NCBI RefSeq assembly: GCF_022012305.1
Contig: NZ_JAKLTM010000005.1
Location: forward strand, 310,001 to 374,000
Direction of reading: 5' to 3'
DNA length: 64,000 bases
Source of the DNA: Ramlibacter paludis
Lineage (GTDB): Bacteria; Pseudomonadota; Gammaproteobacteria; Burkholderiales; Burkholderiaceae_C
Both the position numbers and the translations under genes were made by a program. This document shows positions 45,857 through 54,200 of the stretch, piece after piece. Positions within the stretch are counted from its first letter, which is position 1; each line of letters starts with the position of its first letter. A model generated the notes under the pieces. That model was not told the origin of the DNA and ran no database searches. It was given only the letters and a program-made list of their open reading frames with translations.

Positions 45857-46317
45857 GCGCAGTGTTCAAGACCATGGAAGCGGGCTTCGAGCCCATGACC
45901 GAAGCCAACCTGGACGAGGTGGTGGCGATCGAACGCGCCGCCTACGCGCATCCCTGGACCCGCGGCAACTTCTCGGACTCGCTCAAGTCCGGCTACCAGG
46001 CGCAGCTGCTGCGCGGCGGCGAAACCCTGCTGGCCTACTTCGTGGCCATGAAGGGCGTGGACGAGGTGCACCTGCTGAACATCACCGTGGCGCCCTCCTT
46101 CCAGGGCCAGGGCTGGGGCCGGGTGATGCTGGACGCGCTGGCGATCTGGGCCCGCGGCCAGGGCGCCCAGTGGCTGTGGCTGGAAGTGCGCACCAGCAAC
46201 ACGCGCGCGCAGGAGGTCTACCTGCGCTACGGCTACCGCCGCGTGGGCGAGCGCAAGAACTACTACCCCGCCGACGGTGGAAGAGAAGACGCCATCGTCA
46301 TGAGCTACAAGCTGTGA
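45853..46317 (+). CDS. rimI: Ribosomal-protein-alanine N-acetyltransferase
   Basis: RimI acetylates the N-terminal Ala of ribosomal protein S18 and can modify other proteins. The 154-residue GNAT protein has the acetyl-CoA loop (VAPSFQGQGWGRVMLDAL) and the C-terminal motif EVRTSNTRAQEVYLRYGY, both typical of RimI. Position directly after tsaB is the common bacterial order. The start overlaps the tsaB stop and the stop is overlapped by the next GTG start, so three genes are translated as a chain. Confidence 0.95.
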   Translation: MSAVFKTMEAGFEPMTEANLDEVVAIERAAYAHPWTRGNFSDSLKSGYQAQLLRGGETLLAYFVAMKGVDEVHLLNITVAPSFQGQGWGRVMLDALAIWARGQGAQWLWLEVRTSNTRAQEVYLRYGYRRVGERKNYYPADGGREDAIVMSYKL

Positions 46318-46967
46318 GCCTGGATCTCGACAAGCGCCAGCGCGCGATGCTGGAGGAGATGGGCATCCGGGTGTATTGGCCCGAAACGCCTGAAGCCGAA
46401 CCGGAACCCGAACATGTTGCGCCGCCCGTGGCGCGCGCCGCGCCGGCCCCGGCGCCGGTGGCGCAGCAGCGCCCGGTCCCTGCAACGGCACCGGCACCGA
46501 TGCGTACTCCGGGTCCCGCTGGCGCCGGTCTCTTCGGCGCCGGCGACGCGCAACCCGATTACCTGCTGCTGCTCGACCCGGCCACCGAGGACGAGGAGCG
46601 CCAGGGGCAGCCGGTGCTGGGCGATGCCGGCAAGCTCCTGGACAACATGCTGGCCGCCCTGGGCGTGAGCCGCAAGCGCAGCGTCTACCTGGCCTGCGTG
46701 CCGCGGTCCGGGCTCGAGGGCGTGGACGAACTGCTGCGGCAGCAGGTGGAGCAGCTGCGGCCCCGCGTCATCCTGGCGATGGGCCGCTTCGCGGTGCAAG
46801 GCCTGCTGCGCAGCGGGGAGCCGCCGGGTCGGCTGCGCGGACGGGCGCACGACTTCGCCGGGGTGCCGGTGGTGGTGACCTACCACCCGGCGTACCTGCT
46901 GCGCAACCAGGCAGACAAGGCGAATGCGTGGGCGGACCTGTGCCTGGCGCGGTCGCTGCTCGATTGA
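46314..46967 (+). CDS. Uracil-DNA glycosylase-like protein with degenerate motifs
   Basis: This 217-residue protein resembles family 4 UDG in layout: an Ala/Pro-rich linker, then QGQPVLGDAGKLLDNMLAALG (family: RQGRPFVGxAGxLLD), the VILAMGRFAVQ strand, and VTYHPAYLLR (family HPSALLR). However, the catalytic GEAPG-type motif is replaced by LLDPATEDEE, and none of the four Cys that bind the 4Fe-4S cluster is found at its place; one Cys (LACVPRS) remains. It is probably not a standard glycosylase. GTG 46314 overlaps the rimI stop, so it is made with TsaB and RimI. Confidence 0.75.
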   Translation: MSLDLDKRQRAMLEEMGIRVYWPETPEAEPEPEHVAPPVARAAPAPAPVAQQRPVPATAPAPMRTPGPAGAGLFGAGDAQPDYLLLLDPATEDEERQGQPVLGDAGKLLDNMLAALGVSRKRSVYLACVPRSGLEGVDELLRQQVEQLRPRVILAMGRFAVQGLLRSGEPPGRLRGRAHDFAGVPVVVTYHPAYLLRNQADKANAWADLCLARSLLD

Positions 46968-46994
46968 TGGCGGGGTCGCTGGCGCGAACCCACC

Positions 46995-47948
46995 CTACGC
47001 AGGCGCGGTGCGCGGCGTGAACGCCGACGGCGCCAGCGTCCGCGCCGCGTAATCGATCCCGCTGAAGGCTGCATAGTCGGCCACGCTGCGCACGCGGCCC
47101 AGGCCATACACCCCGAGCGGCTCGCCGGCCACGAGCGCCGCCAGCCGCTGCTGCGAGCGCTGCTCCAGCGTCCACCAGCTTTCGCTGCGCTGCGCCTCGT
47201 GCGCCGCGTCCCAATGCATGGGCCGCGGCGGCGCGCCCGAGGCCGCATCGTTGTACAGGTGGTGCACCGGCAGCGCCGGCATGTGGAACAGGTCCCAGCC
47301 GTGCGTGTAGAGCCGCAGCGCCAGCGCCTGCTCTTCGCCGTGGAAGTAGAACCAGGGGTCGTACGGAAACTCGTAGGCGATGCGCCCCGGCGCGAACAGG
47401 CAGCCCGCGCCGAGGTGGAAGGCGGGCAGGGCCTGCGTGCTTTCGACCGGGTGCGCCTCGAACGGCAGCACGGGATGTTCGCGCGCGAACTGCGCGTCCG
47501 GCTTCAGCACGTGCGCGAGCACGCCGCTGGCCGTGATGGGGCGCCGCACCGCGCGATGGCCTTCGAAGGCAAAGGCGTTGGGGTAGGACGACAGGACCAG
47601 CCCGCGCGCCGGGGCGCCCAGGGCTTGCGCCTGCGCCACCAGCCGCAAGTCCCAGTCGGGGTCGAAGTCCATGTGCGAGTCGAGCTGCAGGAACCAGTCC
47701 TCGCCGTCGTACAGCGACATGGCCACGGCGCGCGCCCAGCAGGGGCCGCGGGCCTGGAGGGCATCGAAGCGCAGCTTGCTCACGCGCGCGCCACCGCCCG
47801 GAGGCGGGGCGGCGACCATGCCGGCCAGTGCCTGGTCGACGATGCCGAAATGCAGGCGCTCCGGATGGCGGGCGCACGCCACCGCGCGCCCCAGCGTGAA
47901 GGGCAGGACCGGGTCGCAGTAGGAGGCGATGCTGACGAAGATGCGCAT
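46995..47948 (-). CDS. GT60-like glycosyltransferase (GlcNAc family, PF11397 type)
   Basis: This 317-residue cytoplasmic glycosyltransferase shows the pattern of the GlcNAc family, known from Dictyostelium Skp1 GlcNAc-transferase and trypanosome mucin transferases. The pattern comprises RIFVSIASYCDP at the N-terminus, ARAVAMSLYDGEDWFLQLDS followed by HM (the DSHM metal/nucleotide motif), LGAGCLFAPGRI, FHGEEQALALRLYTHGWDLF, and PVHHLYN. No signal peptide or membrane segment is seen. The start MRIFVSIASY at 47948 is preferred over the longer open frame to 48014. It is divergent from the giant exoprotein gene 270 bases away. The acceptor is unknown. Confidence 0.8.
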   Translation of the reverse strand: MRIFVSIASYCDPVLPFTLGRAVACARHPERLHFGIVDQALAGMVAAPPPGGGARVSKLRFDALQARGPCWARAVAMSLYDGEDWFLQLDSHMDFDPDWDLRLVAQAQALGAPARGLVLSSYPNAFAFEGHRAVRRPITASGVLAHVLKPDAQFAREHPVLPFEAHPVESTQALPAFHLGAGCLFAPGRIAYEFPYDPWFYFHGEEQALALRLYTHGWDLFHMPALPVHHLYNDAASGAPPRPMHWDAAHEAQRSESWWTLEQRSQQRLAALVAGEPLGVYGLGRVRSVADYAAFSGIDYAARTLAPSAFTPRTAPA

Positions 47949-48049
47949 GGACCGCTTTGGCCGCATGGTAGCAATGACGCGTCCGTGACATATGCCGCAG
48001 GCCGGCTCCCTCATTTGGCGGTGGCGCCGGTTTTCCCTCGTCCGGTTTA

Positions 48050-48078
48050 TTGCGACAGATGTAACCCCGTGCTACCGT
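48050..48078 (+). promoter_or_regulatory. Candidate promoter of the giant exoprotein gene
   Basis: TTGCGA (48050-48055) and TACCGT (48073-48078) are 17 bases apart, in the 269-base gap between the glycosyltransferase and exoprotein starts. The -35 is reasonable, the -10 weak (three of six). The leader would be about 130 bases. The rest of the gap shows no ORF or repeat that I recognise. Confidence 0.3.
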
Positions 48079-48217
48079 CGCCGGGGTGTGTAGTGCGCGC
48101 CGTGCCGCAAGGCCGGGAGTCGGCAGCGCCCAGTTCTCCCAACAACAAGACCAACGATCCCACGACGCGGCTGCAGCGCCTGCCGGTTCCGGCGCGCGCG
48201 GCCCGAGGAGCTCAGAG

Positions 48218-51200
48218 ATGCCCAGGCTTGCCACTCGCGCCCCCCGTTCCGGCGCGCCGACGTACCACCCGGCGCTGGCCGGCTTCCGCCCCGCCGCCGC
48301 GGCGCTGGCGGTTGCCGCCGCGTTCACCTTCCCGTTCCCGCTGCGCGCGCAGCCGGTGGGCGGCCAGGCGGTCGCGGGCCAGGCCAGCTTCGTGCGCAAC
48401 GGGGCCAACCTGCTGGTGACGACGCAGAACGCGGCGGGCAGCAACCACTCGGCGATCAACTGGCAAAGCTTCTCGGTGCCGCTGGGCAGCGTCACCCAGT
48501 TCAACCAGCCTTCGGCCACCAGCACTTCGATCAACCGCGTGCTCGGTCCGGATCCTTCCTCGATCTTCGGCACGCTGAGCTCCAACGGCCGCCTCGTGCT
48601 GGTCAACCCCGCGGGCATCGCGGTGGGCAAGGGCGCGGTGGTCGACACCGCGGGCTTCACCGCGTCCACGCTTCCCATGAGCGAAGCCGACGCGATCGCC
48701 GGCCGCCTGCGCTTTGCGGGCAATGGCGGCGCGCTGCAGGTGGACGGCTCCATCGTCGCCCGCAGCGGTGACGTCGTGCTGATCGCGCCGACAGTGCAGG
48801 CGGGCGCCGATGCCGTGGTGCAGGCGAACGGTTCCACGGTGCTGGCGGCGGGCCAGAAAGTGGAAATCACGGGCCGCGGGCTGGAAGGTATCCGGCTGGA
48901 AGTGCAGGCGCCGGAGAACCAGGCGGTCAACCTCGGCACGCTCAAGGGCGACGCCGTCGGCATCTTTGCCGGCACGCTGAAGCACAGCGGCATGGTGCAG
49001 GCGACGGCCGTGACCAGCGAAGGCGGCAAGGTGCTGCTGAAGGCGCAGGGCGACAACCTGGTCAGCGGCGCGGTGCAGGGCCGCAGCATCGACGTGCTCG
49101 GCGAGCGCGTGGGCCTGCTGGCCGGCGCGGCGATCGATGCGAGCGGCGCGCAGGGCGGCGGCCAGGTGCGCATCGGCGGCGACTACCAGGGCCAGAACCC
49201 GGACGTCCAGAACGCGAAGCGCACCTATGTCGACGCGCGGGCCACCATCAAGGCGGACGCGACGGAGCAAGGCAATGGCGGCCGCGTGATCGTGTGGTCG
49301 GACGAAGCCACGCGGATGCACGGGCAGATCAGCGCACGCGGCGGCGCGCAGGGCGGCGATGGCGGCTTCGTCGAAGTGTCGGGCAAGGATTTCCTCGCCT
49401 TCACCGGGCGCGCCGATACGCGCGCGCCGCAGGGCACGGCGGGCACGCTGCTGCTGGATCCGAACGACGTGGAGATCGTCGCGGCCGGGACGACGCTCAC
49501 CAACCCGTCGCCGCAGTCGGGCGGCTATTTCGATGGCGGCGACGGCACGACGCAGATCGATGCCGGCGTGCTGGGCGCGCAGCTGGAAGCCAGCGACGTC
49601 CAGGTCACGACTTCCTACGGCAGCAACGGGCCGCTCGGTGGACAGATCCACCTCATGAACACGGCGGCCGTGAACTGGGGCACCGGCAATTCGCTGTCGC
49701 TGAACGCCGACAAGGGCATCGTCCTGGACGGCGCCATCTACGCACCCGCAGGCCAGCTGCACTTCGTCAGCCAGGTGGGCGACATCGTGCAGAACGCCGG
49801 CAGCACGATCACCGCGGCGACGCTCTACGCCGCCACCGGCGCCTACGGCAGCACCATCGGCAGCGAAGGCGGCCGGGTCCTGATGGACACCCCCGGCGCC
49901 TCCAACGCCATCGGCACCATCGCGGGCCACGCCTACGGTCCCGGCGCCGAATTCCGCTTCCAGAATGTCGGTGCGCTCACCATCGGCTCCGTGTCGACCT
50001 ATTGGGGCGGCGGCAGCGGGATCACCGTGTACGACGGCCCCAATGCCGGCGCGATCGTGGTCGGTGCCGCCAGCGGCAACCTGACTGTCAATGCGAGCAG
50101 CTACGTGCAAGGCGGCACCGTGCAGCTGAAGGCTGCGGCGGGTGACCTGAACGTGGACGGCGCCTCGGTCTACGGGCAAGCGGGGGGCGTGTTCCTCGAC
50201 GCGACCGGCAGCGTGAACGTCGGCCTCGCGAACTACTCGTACCTGCAGGGCTCCGGCGGCGGCACGGGCGGCGTGCGCATCAATGCCGGGGCCGACGTGA
50301 ACTTCGGAACCTACGCCGGCACGGTCTACACGGCCCGCTCGCCGATCGACATCACCGCCGGCGGCAGCATCCTCGGCGGCGGCTACTTCTACTCCGGCGG
50401 ATCGCCCGACGGCTGGGTCCATCTCACGGCCACCAACGGCAGCGCCAGCTTCAACACGATCAACTCCAACGGTTCGTATTCGGGCCTGCCGGCGGGACCC
50501 GTGCGGGTCGTGGCCAAGGGCGACGTCACCGGCAACACGATCTACGCCAATTCCAGCTACACCTACGACCCCCTGGCTCCGGCCGGGGGCGACGTGTGGG
50601 TGGAGTCCAGCCAGGGCAGCATCTCGCTGGGCTCCGTCTACGCAAGCGGCGCGAGCAACTATTCCTCGCTCGGCCCCGGCGGCGGCGGCGGCACGATCAT
50701 GCTGCGCGCACTGGGCACGGGCGGCGAGATCCGCCTGGCCGGCAGCATCGACGCCTCGGGCGGCTACTCCTACCAGGACGGCGGGCAGGGCGGCACGATC
50801 ACGATCCAGGCCGACGGAGTCGTGAGCGTGGGCGGCGGCCTGACCGTGAGCGGCGGCAGCACCAGCTACGGCGGCACCCCCGGCAATGGCGGCCGTGGCG
50901 GCGACATCGACGTGAGCTCGGCGAACGGCAGCGTCACGCTCTACAGCGCGGATGTGCGCGGGGGCTCGACCTCCATGACCGGCAACGGCGGCGACGGCGG
51001 CACGATCAGCCTGCGCGCGTTGGGAACCGGCGGCACGGTGACCGTGCAGAACACCATGTCCGCGCAGGGCGGCTACGCCTCCGATGGCGACGGCGGCAAG
51101 GGCGGCGCCGTGCAGGTGCAGACCGACGGCAACGCGCAGCTGACGCAGGTCGACGCGAGCGGCGGCAGCGGCGGTCCCGCCGCCACCGCCAAGGGCGGCG

Positions 51201-54200
51201 ACGGCGGCACGCTGGAGGTCACGGCCAGCAACGGCGGCATCGCCTTCGGCACGATGAGCGGAAGCAGCATCGCCTCGTATGGCGGCGCCATGGTGAACGG
51301 CGGCAGCGGCACCTCGCTGGCGGCCGGTGGCCTGGGCGGCGCGATCACGCTGCAGGCGCAAGGCGGCGCGGTGCTCGTCACCGATGCCCTGCATGCGCAA
51401 GGCGGCGGTGCGCAAAACGGACCGGCCGGCAATGCGCGTACCGGCGGTGCCGGCAATGCGGTGACGATCAATGCGGCTGGCGGCATCGACGTCAACTACA
51501 TCTACATCGACGGTGGATCGATGTACGCCGGCGCCGGCGGCCTGGGGGGCAAGGCGGTGCTGTCCTCCACGGGCGGCAATGTCCGCGTCGCCTATACGAC
51601 CGCCGAAGGCAGCCAGGGCGGGGAAGTCCGCCTGACGGCAAGCGGCGGCAGCATTTCCGTGGACAACATCGACGTGACGGGCCGCTACGGCTACTCGACC
51701 CCCGGCGGCGAGGGCGGCACCATCGTGCTGAACGCAGCGGGCGACGTGAGCGCCGGCGGCACGCTCTACGCCAACGGGAGCGGCAGCGATTCCCTGCCTG
51801 CCGGCAAGGGCGGCACGATAGCCTTGACGGCCGGCGGCTCGGTGTTCCTGAACACCGTCTCGGCCTATGGCGGCTATGCCTATTCGGCGGCCGGCGGCGG
51901 CGCCGGCGGCACGATCCAGGTGCTTTCCACCGGGGGCGACGTCAACGCGAGCGGCAGCCTGGATGCCAGCGGCTCCTATGGCGGCAAGGGCGGCGCGGTG
52001 ACCGTCACGGCCGATGCCGGCAACCTCTCCCTGCAGGGCGTGTCCGCGAGCGGTGGCTACACCAGCAGCGGCGTGTCGGGCGGCGACGGCGGCACGATCC
52101 TGCTGCGGGCGCCGGGCACCGGCGCGCTAGGCGGCAACATCACGGTGGCCGGCACGCTGGAGGCCAGCGGCGGCGGCACCTACGACGGCGGCACGGGCGG
52201 CAAGGGCGGCACCATCACCGTGCAGGCCGACAAGCAGATCCAGCTGGCGTGGGTGACCGCGCCCGGCGGCCATGTCAATGCCACCCTGGGTTCGGGCGGC
52301 GGCGGCACCGGCGGCACGGTGCTGCTGTCTTCTTCGACCGGCAACGTGGCCGTCAGCGAGACGATCAACGTCGTGGGCGGCAACGGCATTCCGGGCGGCA
52401 CCGGCGGCAGCGTGCAGGTGCTGGCGCCGGCCGGGTCGGCCAGCCTGTACGACATCAACGCGCAAGGCGGCTCGAGCATGGCCGCGACCGCCACCGGCGG
52501 CACCGGCGGCACGGTGGATGTGCAGGCCGGCCAGGACATCAGCTTCTATTCCATGCAGGTGAATGGCGGCGACGCCTACTACTACGGCAGCAGTGGCAAC
52601 GGCGGCCAGGGCGGCACCGTCCTGCTGCGCGCCGGCGGCCAGGTCACCGGTAACTACATCTACGCCTTCGGCGGCAATGGCGGCAACGGCCAGGTGGCCG
52701 GCGAAGGCGGGGGCGCCGGGGGCACCGGCGGCGTGATCACCGTAGAGGCGGGGGGCGGCGACCAGACCTTCGACAACCTCTCGCTGGCCGCCGGTGGCGG
52801 CAATGGCGGCTATGCGTTCTACGACACCCTCAGCCCCGCTGCCGGCGGCGCCGGCGGGGGCGGTGGCAGCGTGACCGTCAAGGCGACCGCCGGCAACCTC
52901 ACCCTGCAGAACGTGGCGCTTGCCGCGAACGGCGGCATCGGCGGTTACGACAACACCGACTCCGCGTCGGCGGCCGACGGCCCCGGCGGCGGCGTCAAGG
53001 CGCAGGCCGCGGGCAACCTGGTCGTGGCCACCAGCCAGTTCACCGGCGGGGCCAGCTTCACCGGCATGGCGGGCGGCAACATCGACGTCCTCGGTGTCCT
53101 CGATACCGGTAGCGGGACGGCCACCCTGACCGCTGCCGCCACGGTGTCCCTGCAGAACGGGATCACCAGCGCTGCAGCTGGCGACGCCGTGGTCGTGGCC
53201 GCGAACAACATCGATGTGGGCGTGTCCGGCGCGATCAATACGGCCAACGGCCGCTGGCTGGTCTACCTGCCCGGCCTGGCCGGCAACAACTTCGGAACGC
53301 TGGCGTCCGACAACTACGCGCTGTGGGGACGCAGCTATACCGCGAACCCGCCCGGCACGATCGCCGAGACGGGCAACCGCTACCTGTTCGCAATGCAGCC
53401 GACGGTGGACATCGTCGCCAAGGCGAGCAGCAAGGTCTACGACGGCACGGCACTCAACTTCGACCTGGGCTTCACCAACTCGCCGCTGGTCGACGCGGCG
53501 GCCTACGGCAACGTGTTCCTGCAGGACGTCTTCACCGGCGCGCTGCAGGCGCCCGCGGCGAACAAGAACGTCGGCAGCTACGCGATCTCGCTGGGCACGC
53601 TGGGCGTGGCCGGCTACCTGGTGAGCTCGTTCACCGGCAACATAGCCAGCATCACGCCGCGCACGCTGACCGTGGGCGCGACGGCCGCCAACAAGGTCTA
53701 CGACGGCACGACGGCCGCCGCCGTCACGGGCTTCACCGACAACCGCGTGGCCGGCGACGCGCTCACGCTGTCTTCCACTGCGGCCAACTTCGACACCAAG
53801 AACGTAGGCACGGCCAAGCCGGTGACCGTGGCAGGCCTGGGCATCACCGGAACGGATGCGGGCAACTACGTGCTGGCGAGCGGCAGCACGCTCACCAGTG
53901 CCGACATCACCCCGCGCACCTTGAACGTGGCTGCCACCGCAGCCAACAAGGTCTACGACGGCACGACGGTTGCGGCCGTCACGGGCTTCTCCGACGACCG
54001 TGTCGCCGGCGATGCCCTCACGCTGTCTGCGACTTCGGCCAGCTTCAACAACAAGAACGTGGGCGCCGCCAAGCCGGTGACGGTGGCGGGCCTTGGGGTG
54101 ACGGGCACGGACGCGGGCAACTACGTCCTGGCCGCGCCGAGCACGGTCACCAGCGCCGACATCACGGCGCGGACGCTGAACGTCGCTGCGACCGCCGCGA

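Noticed and set aside
46968..47000. Sequence GCGCGAACCCACCCTACG at the end of the glycosyltransferase gene as another dispersed repeat
   Set aside because: It resembles repeats I associate with Burkholderiales intergenic regions, but there is only one copy here and no partner arm, so it cannot be supported from this window.
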